From: G963668435 sp963668435
Lineage (GTDB): Bacteria; Latescibacterota; Latescibacteria; Latescibacterales; Latescibacteraceae
NCBI GenBank assembly: GCA_963668435.2
Contig: CAXXSC010000002.1
Location: 1 to 64,000 of the forward strand
Direction of reading: 5' to 3'
Length of the DNA stretch: 64,000 nt
Within the stretch, counting starts at the first letter, position 1, and every line of letters starts with the position of its first letter. A program made the position numbers and the translations under genes. This document shows positions 1 to 8,473 of this stretch, one piece after another. Below the pieces are notes generated by a model that saw nothing but the letters and a program-made list of their open reading frames with translations, was not told where the DNA came from and made no database searches.

Positions 1-297
1 CTGATCTCGTCGTGAATCAAAAAATAGAACACGGATGACACGGATCAGACGGATTTTCGCGGATTGAAAAAATCCGAATAATGTATTTACCCCGCCTGTT
101 CTTCAGATACCTTTTCTGAAGAAGGGGGGAGCAATTTGTGATAAAAACACTGAATCTGTGCTTCTCGTTAAGGCTGAGGGTATGGCAAGGCCGAACGTGA
201 ATAATCACGTGATCCCACAGCCGCAGGACAGAGTCGCGAAACATCTCTGTCCGTGTAATCTGCACATTACTCTCAGAGTATCGTCTTTCGTAACGCA
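1..297. repeat. Gene-free left edge with an ATCCG-type periodic repeat
   Basis: No gene is supported here. On the minus strand the stretch 28-76 carries four ATCCG units; on the plus strand CGGAT occurs at 32, 41, 50 and 60, so the spacing is 9, 9 and 10 bases. The same unit with the same spacing recurs at 8285-8328. An open frame of 93 codons on the minus strand runs through the repeat, but its translation is low-complexity and looks spurious. Confidence 0.6.
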
Positions 298-2460
298 TCA
301 GGGGTTATATGTCACTCTCAGCCTGCTTAAGGGGCCGAGCACACCGCGGACATTCCGTGTCCTGACCTCGAGCGTGTTCATGCCGCCGGAGAGAGGCCAG
401 TCCCAGGCGGGCTCTTTCATTTCCAGCCAGCGGCCGTTGTCCAGCTTGACGAGGAAACAGTCGAGGCCGCCGGGCGTGAATGTGCCGATCTCGACTTTGA
501 GCACGCCGCGGCTGTCCGTCTCGGAAAGAAAAACCTCCGACTGGTTCAGGGGTTCATAGAAATCCTGCGCACGGTTGGTCTGGAGCTGGTATTCCCAGCG
601 TTTGGGGAATTTTTCATCGTACCAGTTCAGGAAACCGTCCCATCCCCACATGGTCGCGCCGGTATGCACCGGCACCGGCAGCGGCTCCGAGAGGAAATTG
701 TTCCGCGGGATGATACGGAAATGCCCCATGATCTCGATAAGGTGGGTGCCGTGTTCCACGATGGAGACCGGATTGTCACCCTCGCGTATGCCGATGTTGA
801 CATTTTTGCCGAGCTGGTTCTGGTATTCGAGAGCGACAGGATTGCGCCAGTCCTCGACACGCGGGACATGTTCGAGCAGACGGTTGTGGATCTCGAGCTC
901 ATTCAGGGGCACGCCTGTTTCGGGATCGAAATAGTAGTAGTCGCGGGTGGCGTCCATGTAGAACCATTTGTTGAAATCGTTGGACCAGACCTCGGTGACC
1001 TCGTGGCCGCTGACACCCTCGCTGTGGATGTTTATGTGACGTGCCTGATACCCCATGGCGAGCAGCGCCCCCACCAGCGCCTGGTTCGAGTAAAGGCACA
1101 TGGCGTCACGTCGGCGGCCGCTGTACTCTTCCTGGAGTTTCGGCATCCCATTCTCATCGGCGACCGCGATTGGTACATCGTTCCAGTCCCAGCTGTACTG
1201 GTTGCTCGTGACCGGGATGCGGTAGGCCCAGTTGAGAAGGCGCATCATGAGGTCGAACTCGGTTTTCGCGCCATCGGTGACTGTATCGAGCTTGTAGGTC
1301 TCGCGGAATGTCGCGAGGCCGGGGTGCATGAGATCCTCGTAGCCGAAAGGACACGACGAGCGCACGACATGGCCGTTACGGTCGACATGTACGGCGAGCC
1401 CGAGGCCGCTGTTCGGCGAGATATCCTCCCATTCGCTCTCGATCTGAAGTCCTTTGATCCTTGGGCTTACAAGGGGATTTGCGGTCGAGAGTGTCGTTTT
1501 CCACTGGAGATAACGTCCGGTGCCGCTAAAATCGGATTGTGCGCCGTTATCGACTTTCTGCCAGTCCGACCAGCCGGGACTGTCTGTCAGCGGGCTGTCG
1601 TCGAAACGGACATAGGTCGCTGCGCTGCCGCCCTCGGGAATGTCGATATCGAAACGGCAGCCGATCTTATCGACCCGGATCAGCTTTTTCAGGGGCGAAT
1701 CGCAGCCGGTAACATCGATGACCGGTGAGACATACTCGCCCGAGGGCACATACTGGTCGAGACTGATGCGGATGGAGTATTCGCCATCGACCGCATCGGT
1801 GGTCCCCAGTTTTGAGTCGCTGAATGACCTGCCGCCGTCACTGCTTTTCATGGAGCGGTTCGGGTGATGAATCCGTGTGAGCGAGCCGCGCTTGAACTCC
1901 TCTTCCAGCGCGATGAGCACCCGCCACTGCGCTGTTTCGCTGTCTGAGCTGAGGCGTATTTCGTTCTCGCCCGCCCGGAGCGCGCCGACCGGCAGATCGA
2001 TATAGAACCAGCGGTCCCAGTCGGCGACCGTGTACTGTTTCGCCATCGGCGTCGCGACAGCGCTTGCCGGACGCTCGAATTCGACACCGTTGACCGAAAT
2101 CGTGAGCGTTGTCATGTTGTCCTTGACCTCGATCATCTTGATCAGCAGACGACCCGAGATTGCGCGGGGATCGTCGATCACGAGGATTTTTTTCGCGACA
2201 ACGCCGCGCACGAGATCCTCTTTCCATTCCACACCGCGGTAGTCATAGCCCTCCGGCACACCGGTCGCGGGGGCATCGTCCTCGTAAAGACGGCTGTTGT
2301 CGAGGGTGATCGTATTGGTTGCGCGGTCTGTAACGAGGTCGCTAAGGCGGCCCTCGCGATTGAGCTCGAGCGCATCGAAACTGAGGCTCGATGTGGCGGC
2401 AGCGGCCATATTCGGCAGGGCGATAAGCAGTATCAAAGCGGCAATATGCATGGCTTTCAT
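298..2460 (-). CDS. Secreted transglutaminase-like protein
   Basis: A 720-residue exported protein with a clear N-terminal signal peptide (residues 1-21, ending in an Ala-rich cleavage region). The C-terminal half holds a transglutaminase/protease-like core. The expected catalytic triad is visible: Cys455 in an AMCLYSNQ helix, His486 in SGHEVTEVW, and Asp503 in WFYMDAT. The N-terminal 400 residues look like beta-sandwich domains with no motif I recognise. Family members act as cross-linking enzymes or as cysteine proteases/amidases, so the substrate cannot be given. It is transcribed away from the IS element and stands alone. The codon use matches the host. Confidence 0.75.
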   Translation of the reverse strand: MKAMHIAALILLIALPNMAAAATSSLSFDALELNREGRLSDLVTDRATNTITLDNSRLYEDDAPATGVPEGYDYRGVEWKEDLVRGVVAKKILVIDDPRAISGRLLIKMIEVKDNMTTLTISVNGVEFERPASAVATPMAKQYTVADWDRWFYIDLPVGALRAGENEIRLSSDSETAQWRVLIALEEEFKRGSLTRIHHPNRSMKSSDGGRSFSDSKLGTTDAVDGEYSIRISLDQYVPSGEYVSPVIDVTGCDSPLKKLIRVDKIGCRFDIDIPEGGSAATYVRFDDSPLTDSPGWSDWQKVDNGAQSDFSGTGRYLQWKTTLSTANPLVSPRIKGLQIESEWEDISPNSGLGLAVHVDRNGHVVRSSCPFGYEDLMHPGLATFRETYKLDTVTDGAKTEFDLMMRLLNWAYRIPVTSNQYSWDWNDVPIAVADENGMPKLQEEYSGRRRDAMCLYSNQALVGALLAMGYQARHINIHSEGVSGHEVTEVWSNDFNKWFYMDATRDYYYFDPETGVPLNELEIHNRLLEHVPRVEDWRNPVALEYQNQLGKNVNIGIREGDNPVSIVEHGTHLIEIMGHFRIIPRNNFLSEPLPVPVHTGATMWGWDGFLNWYDEKFPKRWEYQLQTNRAQDFYEPLNQSEVFLSETDSRGVLKVEIGTFTPGGLDCFLVKLDNGRWLEMKEPAWDWPLSGGMNTLEVRTRNVRGVLGPLSRLRVTYNP

Positions 2461-2735
2461 GGCGGGTCTCCGGGATGGATTGTGCGCTCAGAAATATTTG
2501 TCTGCACAAGGTTATCTTTAAGGTAGGGAAAGCGCGTGAACGGTGCAAGGAAGAAGTGAGTGCGGGCGCGCGCATGTGTGATGAAAAGTTTGCATGAAAA
2601 AGAAGTGCCGTGAACTCGATACTGTTCGGTTACATATCTCATTGTCTTGCCCACACCGGTTGAGTTTCGCTTGGGCTGCGTGGTGTATCATGGTAATCAT
2701 TTAATCATCGTCATCAGCGGTTCAGACAAAAAAGC

Positions 2736-2766
2736 TTGACAAACCGCCATCGAACCCCGCTATTTT
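2736..2766 (+). promoter_or_regulatory. Sigma-70-type promoter, separated from its gene by the IS
   Basis: TTGACA at 2736-2741 and TATTTT at 2761-2766 (spacing 19; a shifted -10 at 2759 would give 17). It points toward the gene at 4125, and before the IS arrived its start site would have been about 50 bases upstream of that ATG. The insertion at 2795/2796 now lies between this promoter and the gene. Confidence 0.5.
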
Positions 2767-2786
2767 ATTACAGTAAATTACTTTTG

Positions 2787-2795
2787 ATGGGAGGT
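2787..2795. repeat. Target-site duplication, left copy
   Basis: ATGGGAGGT immediately left of the IS end, repeated exactly at 4112-4120 on the right. A 9-base duplication (10 if the ambiguous flanking G is counted) fits IS4-family transposition. The duplicated sequence contains the GGGAGG ribosome binding site of the downstream gene. Confidence 0.9.
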
Positions 2796-4111
2796 CAGTA
2801 GTGTCCCAACATTAGTCAAATAAATTCAATTGGTTAGGATTTTCATGGTTCACGATTGAATTGTTGTTTTCTGTAAGTATATGATAAATATGACCTTTTT
2901 CAAACAGCGAGACACTTAGAATCTGTAGAATTGTGTAGAGACTAAGGTCGATTTTCAGTTCTTTTCGCATGATGGCGACTAATAAATAGACAGATATAGC
3001 AATCCATATTTGAGATTTGACAGCATTTTCAGATGTGCCATAAAATGATTTGATTCTCAGGTGCTGCTTGATCCATTTGAAAAACAGTTCAATTTGCCAG
3101 CGGCAACGATATAACTCTGTAATGGTCAAAGCAGGTAGGTCAAAATTATTAGTCAGAAAGACCAGATTCTTACCTTTTTTTGAGTCATAGAATCGGATTC
3201 GTCGTAGTTTGTCACAGTACTTTTGTTGTGTATAATATCCTTTTAGAACAACGGTTTGGTCACATTTAAGTCCGGTTGATTTATCGATAACATGTGAATA
3301 CACTCGTTTGAATTGCAGGTTCTTTTTTGCTCGGGTAATGAAGAACGCATTTGCGTTATGAATACAGTGAAGCCGGTCAAAATCTATGTAAGCGCGATCC
3401 ATGATATACAATGCACCTGCTTCCGGAAGTAAACTGTCGATAATCGTTACATCATGGACTTTGCCATGTGTGATAATTGCCAATACCGGAATATTTCCAT
3501 GCAGATTCAAGAGTGTATGAAGTTTGATCGCTCCTTTCCGTTTTCGGAATTGTGCCCAGGGGAATACGGACAAACACAAGTCTATGGTCGTTGAATCGAG
3601 CGCATACACTGTCTGGTCCAACTCAACACCGAACGGCTCATGAGTATATAGTTTTCTCGCATGCTCGATAAGTACCTGTGTAAAATCAGCATAGATTCGC
3701 CAGTCGCGTGTTTCGTTTGCATGTGCCAGTGTGTTGCGGGAAATAGTACTTCTGATTCCCATGTGGTACAGCTTGGTGTTCATTGCCCGTAAACAGGCTT
3801 CAATATCTCGCAAGCTTTCACGATATGTCAGTTGAGCAAAAGCCATCACGCGGTATTGATCAGAACAGGTGAACTCCTTTACTTTATAGTTGCCCGAATA
3901 CCGCTTAACACATGTTTGAAATCGTCTCCATGGTAATATATCCATGAGTTGTGAAAAAACCGTACGACCTGTATACATCGACCTCTCCTTTGCTATAGGA
4001 CAGGTCATAGTTTAATACACTTTTCAAGTCGATACAGGTCTTATTTTTTTCTATCATATTTATTATCAATTCTTTACATGGTTTTTAATTTATAACGTTG
4101 GGACACTACTG
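2796..4111 (-). mobile_element. Intact IS4-family insertion sequence, 1316 bp
   Basis: The element is bounded by perfect 15-base inverted repeats, CAGTAGTGTCCCAAC at 2796-2810 and its complement at 4097-4111, and by 9-base direct repeats. It carries a single transposase gene on the minus strand. Complete ends, an exact target duplication and an uninterrupted transposase indicate a recent and probably still mobile insertion. It is more AT-rich than its surroundings. It sits between a promoter (2736-2766) and the start codon at 4125. Confidence 0.93.
2812..4008 (-). CDS. IS4-family DDE transposase
   Basis: A 398-residue transposase that would catalyse cut-and-paste movement of the surrounding element. 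The three acidic residues of the DDE triad fall in LDSTTID, IMDRAYIDF and the helix YRCRWQIELFFKWIKQ. The last matches the IS4-family Y-x2-R-x3-E-x6-K signature exactly. The N-terminal segment (residues 10-70) resembles the helical domain common to this IS4 subgroup. The stop codon lies one base inside the left inverted repeat. There is no sign of frameshift or truncation. Confidence 0.95.
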   Translation of the reverse strand: MTCPIAKERSMYTGRTVFSQLMDILPWRRFQTCVKRYSGNYKVKEFTCSDQYRVMAFAQLTYRESLRDIEACLRAMNTKLYHMGIRSTISRNTLAHANETRDWRIYADFTQVLIEHARKLYTHEPFGVELDQTVYALDSTTIDLCLSVFPWAQFRKRKGAIKLHTLLNLHGNIPVLAIITHGKVHDVTIIDSLLPEAGALYIMDRAYIDFDRLHCIHNANAFFITRAKKNLQFKRVYSHVIDKSTGLKCDQTVVLKGYYTQQKYCDKLRRIRFYDSKKGKNLVFLTNNFDLPALTITELYRCRWQIELFFKWIKQHLRIKSFYGTSENAVKSQIWIAISVYLLVAIMRKELKIDLSLYTILQILSVSLFEKGHIYHILTENNNSIVNHENPNQLNLFD

Positions 4112-4120
4112 ATGGGAGGT
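4112..4120. repeat. Target-site duplication, right copy, supplying the ribosome binding site
   Basis: ATGGGAGGT, an exact copy of 2787-2795. The GGGAGG core lies 5 bases before the ATG at 4125, so the duplication gave the downstream gene an intact Shine-Dalgarno after the insertion. Confidence 0.9.
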
Positions 4121-4124
4121 TTTT

Positions 4125-5411
4125 ATGCGGCGGTCTGGATTGTTTGTTTTGATGTCGATGTTTGCGCTGGCATTGTTCGTTGGCGTCGGAGTAAGTAGGG
4201 CGGAGTGGGAAGTGCAGGAGACGGGGAAGACATCTTTATGGGGCATTTCTTTTGTCGATGAAAATCACGGTTGGATTTGCGGACACAACTCAACCTTACT
4301 GAAGACAACAAATGGCGGTGATACATGGGAGAGCGTAAACTTTTCAGAAGAGGGCTACGACTTTGACGATATAGCGTTTGTTGATGAGAATATAGGCGTA
4401 TGTTATGGTTATACACAACTGGAAGGCGCTGGATTATACTATTTTATTCTGAAAACGACTGATGGGGGTGAAACCTGGAAAAATATCAGTCCTCCAGATG
4501 GGCATGGCTATCATGGGATGTGTGTGCTCGACGAAGACACCTACTGGTTAGGTTCTGGTTTAATTGTCTATCATACCAAAGATGGCGGTGAAACTTGGGA
4601 AACACAAGAAACAATTCACCACACATCGACAGAACGTATAAATTATCGTTCTTTTATTGACTTTGATTTTTTTGACACTATGACCGGTTGGGGGCTTACA
4701 CGGGAATATGGTGATATTCACGGACCGACTTGGATTTATAGAACAAAGAACGGCGGCAAAGACTGGTATGAAATAACACGTATAATAGATGACAATCAGC
4801 GTCATATTTATGCGATGAGCGAAGAGAGTTTGTGGACGTGTTATTTCCCAGTGTGTTTCTCTCATGATGGCGGTGAAACTTGGGAGAAATGTGAAGACCT
4901 TCCATCGTGCAGAGACATTTATCCCATAGACAATGATAGAGTCTTTGTTCTTGATGATTATGGCCTCTTATATACAAGTGACTGCGGCAGGACATACGAG
5001 ACTTTATTTACCTATGGTTTGGAACAACATAATTATTTTTTCAGTATTACCGGTGTAAACGAGAACAATGTCTGGTGCCTTTGCCCAAGGGGGGAAGTCG
5101 TTAAATATACAAGAGATGACACATCTGTTAAGAAAAATGAAGCACCTCAAGAACTGCCAGCCCTGACAAACACTCCCAACCCCTTCAATCCAGCAACCAC
5201 CATTTCATTCACCCTCCCCACCGATTCTCACACCACACTGACTGTCCACGACATCACCGGCAGAAAAGTTGCCACGCTTGCCGATAATTTCATGAGCGCC
5301 GGGAAACACAGTGCTGTCTTCGACGGCTCCAATCTGGCCTCTGGCGTGTATTTCTACCGGATCGAGGCGGGTAAGATGGCGAGAACGGGCAAGATGCTTT
5401 TGATCAAGTAG
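4125..5411 (+). CDS. Secreted Ycf48/BNR-repeat protein with C-terminal sorting module
   Basis: A 428-residue exported protein. Residues 1-26 form a signal peptide. The middle holds repeated blades with the Asp-box pattern KTTDGGETW/HTKDGGETW/SHDGGETW, as in Ycf48/Hcf136 and sialidase-type beta-propellers. The last ~80 residues start at NPFNPATTISF and end in KMLLIK, a FlgD-like/T9SS type A sorting module used by FCB bacteria for secretion. The first two thirds are more AT-rich than the sorting module. An IS4 element lies directly upstream and cuts the gene off from its apparent promoter, so expression may be lost or driven from the IS. The ribosome binding site is intact. Confidence 0.8.
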   Translation: MRRSGLFVLMSMFALALFVGVGVSRAEWEVQETGKTSLWGISFVDENHGWICGHNSTLLKTTNGGDTWESVNFSEEGYDFDDIAFVDENIGVCYGYTQLEGAGLYYFILKTTDGGETWKNISPPDGHGYHGMCVLDEDTYWLGSGLIVYHTKDGGETWETQETIHHTSTERINYRSFIDFDFFDTMTGWGLTREYGDIHGPTWIYRTKNGGKDWYEITRIIDDNQRHIYAMSEESLWTCYFPVCFSHDGGETWEKCEDLPSCRDIYPIDNDRVFVLDDYGLLYTSDCGRTYETLFTYGLEQHNYFFSITGVNENNVWCLCPRGEVVKYTRDDTSVKKNEAPQELPALTNTPNPFNPATTISFTLPTDSHTTLTVHDITGRKVATLADNFMSAGKHSAVFDGSNLASGVYFYRIEAGKMARTGKMLLIK

Positions 5412-5558
5412 TCAGGAGTCAGAAAACAGGAGAAAAGACCAGAAAGCGAAAAGACAGAAGAAAAAATCTACATCGAGGTTGGATACAATTTTCTGGTGTG
5501 ACTTTCGTTTCCGGCGCTGTCATGCTATATTATCCGAAACATTTACGAAGGACATGCC

Positions 5559-6416
5559 GTGACAGACGCCGCAGTGCTTAAACAGTGCCTCGACTCGCTC
5601 GCCGCGGGCTATGGCGCCGATCATCTCGACAGCGATCCGGTCGGGCTCGTGCACGATTTCAGCGATCCGCTCGATATCGAGACGGCGGGATTCATCGCGG
5701 CCTCCCTTGCCTATGGCGGCGCGGCTCAGATACGGCGAAGTGTCAGCGATGCCCTCGACCGTCTTGACAGGAGTCCGGGCAAAATGACCGCATCCTGCTC
5801 ACAGAGGGAGCTTATTCAGCGTTTCGACGGTTTCAAGCACCGCTGGACTGATGGCGGGGACATGGCCGACGCGCTTTCCGTTCTCGGCGGGATCATCCGT
5901 GAGCTCGGCAGTGTCGGGCATTTCATCGGGCAGATCGATCAGCTGGATCAGCCGACAATCGAGTGCGCCATGACAGCTTTTGCAGCCCGTTTCGCCGCGG
6001 AGGTCGGCCCATCGGAACCACGCCGGACACCGGGCAGGAGCCGCTCCTATCTGGTGCCGTCCCCGGCGAATGGAAGCGCCTGCAAACGGCTCGCGATGTA
6101 TTTTCGCTGGATGGTCCGTGGGCCGGATGCGATCGATTTCGGCCTCTGGAAAAGTATCGATCCTGCGCGTCTGATCATCCCTGTCGACCGTCATATCGCA
6201 CGCATGGGGAAACTTCTCGGTCTCACGCAGCGCAACGCCGCCGACTGGAAAATGGCGCTGGAGATCAGCCAAGCGCTCAGGAAAATCGATCCGTCCGATC
6301 CCATCCGCTATGATTTCGCCCTTGTCAGGCCCGGTATCCTCCGCGAGTGCACCGAACGCACGAAAGGCGACTGTACGGACTGCGATCTGAAAGCTGTATG
6401 CAGGGAGGCGCGATGA
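5559..6416 (+). CDS. TIGR02757/DUF2400 family protein with a cysteine cluster
   Basis: A 285-residue protein of the TIGR02757 family (function unknown). The core KRLAMYFRWMVRGPDAIDFG and the IPVDRHIARMGKLLGL stretch are the family's conserved blocks. The C terminus carries C-x7-C-x2-C-x5-C (ECTERTKGDCTDCDLKAVC), close to the [4Fe-4S] loop of endonuclease III-type glycosylases, so a distant helix-hairpin-helix DNA-repair fold is possible. The start is GTG, preceded by GAAGGA at a good distance; the ATG 5 bases upstream runs into a stop. Its stop overlaps the next start (ATGA). Confidence 0.8.
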   Translation: MTDAAVLKQCLDSLAAGYGADHLDSDPVGLVHDFSDPLDIETAGFIAASLAYGGAAQIRRSVSDALDRLDRSPGKMTASCSQRELIQRFDGFKHRWTDGGDMADALSVLGGIIRELGSVGHFIGQIDQLDQPTIECAMTAFAARFAAEVGPSEPRRTPGRSRSYLVPSPANGSACKRLAMYFRWMVRGPDAIDFGLWKSIDPARLIIPVDRHIARMGKLLGLTQRNAADWKMALEISQALRKIDPSDPIRYDFALVRPGILRECTERTKGDCTDCDLKAVCREAR

Positions 6417-7225
6417 CGCGTGCGGTGTTGTGGGTGGTGGTCGTGTTTGCCGTACTTTCTTCGCCAGCCGATGCGCTCGAGCCGGTCAGTGCGCTCGAGG
6501 ACCTGTTCACATTTCCCTCGACGCTGACCGCACGTGAGGCCGCATATTGCTATCCCGGCATGACAGCGATATCCTCCGGTGCTTTTGCGCTTGCCGCCTG
6601 CAATACACCGTTCGGGCTTGGTGATCTCGCGACCTCAACCGCACTTGCCGGTGCACGGTTCGGCAATGCCGGTATCATGGCCGCTTTTTCCGGAAGCGGT
6701 TTCGATCTCTATGGCGAGGAACACGCCCGCTTGGGCCTGTCATATGTTTTCCTCGATAAAATATCACCGGGAATCCGTATCAACAGGAACGCCATGCGCA
6801 TCAAGGGATTCGGTAATGCGGACACGTTCAGCGCAGATATTGGCCTCGTCTGCCGTCCGCACGAAAGGCTTTTTGCCGCGCTGTCCTGTGAAAATGTCGG
6901 CGGTGCGGAACTCGGCGAATCATGCGAGAAACTTGACGGCAGGGCACGGGCCGCTGTCTCATGGCTGAGCCCGGCCGATGTCACGCTTTTTGCCTCAGCC
7001 TCGAAAGTCCGCCGTTTCGATACCGACATCGCGGCAGGTTTCCTCGCTGAACTGACAAGCGCGTTTTCTCTCGGCGCGGCCGCCGCCAGCGAACCGGAAC
7101 GGATAGAGTATCTCTGCGGGATCACCATCCGGCGGCTGAGATTCAGTTACCGAGGCAGTTATCACGGCGAGCTTGGGGCTACTCACGGCTTTTCCCTTCA
7201 GTGGGGCGACCGTGACAGCAAATGA
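6413..7225 (+). CDS. PorV/PorQ-like outer membrane beta-barrel protein
   Basis: A 270-residue exported protein. The start at 6413 is chosen because it overlaps the upstream stop as ATGA, has GGGAGG just before it and opens with a signal peptide (TRAVLWVVVVFAVLSSPADA). The body is made of short alternating hydrophobic strands with SSGAFALAACNTPFGL and repeated GLSYVFL-type segments, as in the PorV/PorQ/UPF0164 barrels that FCB bacteria use with type 9 secretion or as porins. Function is inferred from this overall pattern only. Confidence 0.6.
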   Translation: MTRAVLWVVVVFAVLSSPADALEPVSALEDLFTFPSTLTAREAAYCYPGMTAISSGAFALAACNTPFGLGDLATSTALAGARFGNAGIMAAFSGSGFDLYGEEHARLGLSYVFLDKISPGIRINRNAMRIKGFGNADTFSADIGLVCRPHERLFAALSCENVGGAELGESCEKLDGRARAAVSWLSPADVTLFASASKVRRFDTDIAAGFLAELTSAFSLGAAAASEPERIEYLCGITIRRLRFSYRGSYHGELGATHGFSLQWGDRDSK

Positions 7226-7329
7226 GAAGCGCCGGTGTCCACTTTGTCACTTGGAACCGGGCACAGCGCCAGGCATATAATGAAGAAATGGAAATTGACA
7301 ATGAAATCATATAGCGGAAAGGCTTTTCC

Positions 7330-7905
7330 TTGAATAAAACGAAGACAATCGCGCGGAGATCGTTTTTCGGCACAGCGACTGCCGCTGCCGCGACAGCTTT
7401 GACTGCCGACAGTGTCAATGCAGCCACGGAACAGGCATTCACGCCGCTTGGACCTGACGACAGGGTACGGCTTTCCGATGAGCCAAAGGCTCTTGTGGAA
7501 AAAGCCGCCCGGAAAGCAGCCGAATATTATGACGAATATGGAAGCTGTGCCCGATGCACCGCCTCCGGCATCATGGATTCTCTGGATTTTGTGCCGTCGG
7601 ATGATGCGGTTCATCGCGCGGCCGCCTGCCTCGATGGCGGGGCGACACCGAAAGGTGAGGCGAATTGCGGCGCATTTACGGCAAGCGGGATGATTATCGG
7701 GCATCTCACCGGGGAGAACGATTTCGGTTCAACTCGTTTTGCTCATACGCTGATGCGGAAGCTCTACGATAAATACGATGGGACCTATGGGTCAGTGCTC
7801 TGCCGCGATATCAGGAAATACAATAAGGGGAAATGCAAGATAACGGTTGCCCGCGCGGCAAAATGGGTTTCTGAGATATTGATCGAACAGTTCGGAGAGA
7901 AATAG
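7330..7905 (+). CDS. Tat-exported C_GCAxxG_C_C family protein
   Basis: A 191-residue protein starting at TTG with GGAAAGG about 8 bases upstream. The N terminus is a Tat signal (ARRSFFGTATAAAATAL), so it is exported folded, perhaps with a cofactor. Cysteines fall in the pattern of the C_GCAxxG_C_C family: CARCTASG, then NCGAFTASGMIIG, then CRDIRKYNKGKC near the end. Members are thought to bind metal or act in redox, but the reaction is not established. It is a single gene with no clear partner. Confidence 0.65.
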   Translation: MNKTKTIARRSFFGTATAAAATALTADSVNAATEQAFTPLGPDDRVRLSDEPKALVEKAARKAAEYYDEYGSCARCTASGIMDSLDFVPSDDAVHRAAACLDGGATPKGEANCGAFTASGMIIGHLTGENDFGSTRFAHTLMRKLYDKYDGTYGSVLCRDIRKYNKGKCKITVARAAKWVSEILIEQFGEK

Positions 7906-8380
7906 GCAGGTACACGTTTTTTACGGAGGGTCTGTGTCTTTGTGATACGGGCCTTTTTCTTTTCGTTCCCGCAGTACTTGATAATGCTCCCGTTTCTTTC
8001 ATCAAAAGAATATTTCTGAGTTTTTCCGGGATTAATCAAGTGTTTCCGGCCCCCTTTCTGTCGTTTCACGACATCTTTCCCCCATAAGGGGCAAGAAAAA
8101 CGATATTCTGATTCTCCCGGGGGACACGAAGCACAGCGTTGAGCCGCGAAAGCACAAGGTCTGCGATTCGAGGGGTGTTGTTTACTATTACGGAATTCCG
8201 TTCTGGAGTAGTTCATTCTTGAACTTTGGATTGTCTTCTGTCTTTTCTCCGCATCTTTGCGTTTTTTACGGTGAATTTTCTTCTCAATCCGTGTCCATCC
8301 GCATGATCCGCTCAGTCCGTGTTCTATTCTTCTTTCTTTATCTTCTGAATCCTGAATTCTATCCTTTATTATTTCCTCAC
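7906..8380. other. Long intergenic region before bipA, no gene
   Basis: This stretch is pyrimidine-rich and AT-rich. It holds fragments resembling degenerate intergenic repeats seen in many environmental genomes: a CACGAAGCACAG/CGCGAAAGCACAA motif near 8126-8160 and a CATCTTTGCGTTTTTTACGG motif near 8252-8272, followed by the ATCCG repeat. The open frame that would extend BipA upstream (from 8219) translates this region into low-complexity residues and is not credible. Confidence 0.5.
8285..8328 (+). repeat. ATCCG periodic repeat, second copy
   Basis: ATCCG units at 8287, 8297 and 8306 and a GTCCG unit at 8315, ending in GTGTTCTATT. The spacing 10-9-9 and the GTTCTATT tail match the copy at 28-76 read on the minus strand. 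Confidence 0.7.
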
Positions 8381-8409
8381 TTGGAATTATTTAGGAAATT
8401 CAGTATATT
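8381..8409 (+). promoter_or_regulatory. Promoter of bipA
   Basis: TTGGAA (8381-8386), a 17-base spacer and TATATT (8404-8409). The implied transcript would start near 8416 and leave a leader of about 58 bases before the ATG at 8474. Confidence 0.55.
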
Positions 8410-8473
8410 ACTATGCTTTCCCTTATATAGAACATTCATGTCGTTATTTACATCGAAAGAACCGGATATTACT

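Noticed and set aside
17..298. 93-codon minus-strand frame at the left edge
   Set aside because: It reads through the ATCCG repeat, has no ribosome binding site and no recognisable domain.
664..1728. 354-codon plus-strand frame opposite the transglutaminase-like gene
   Set aside because: Antisense shadow; the minus frame has the catalytic triad and a signal peptide.
8219..8473. N-terminal 85-codon extension of BipA
   Set aside because: It passes through AT-rich DNA with the ATCCG repeat and the bipA promoter; BipA proteins begin at about the 8474 position.
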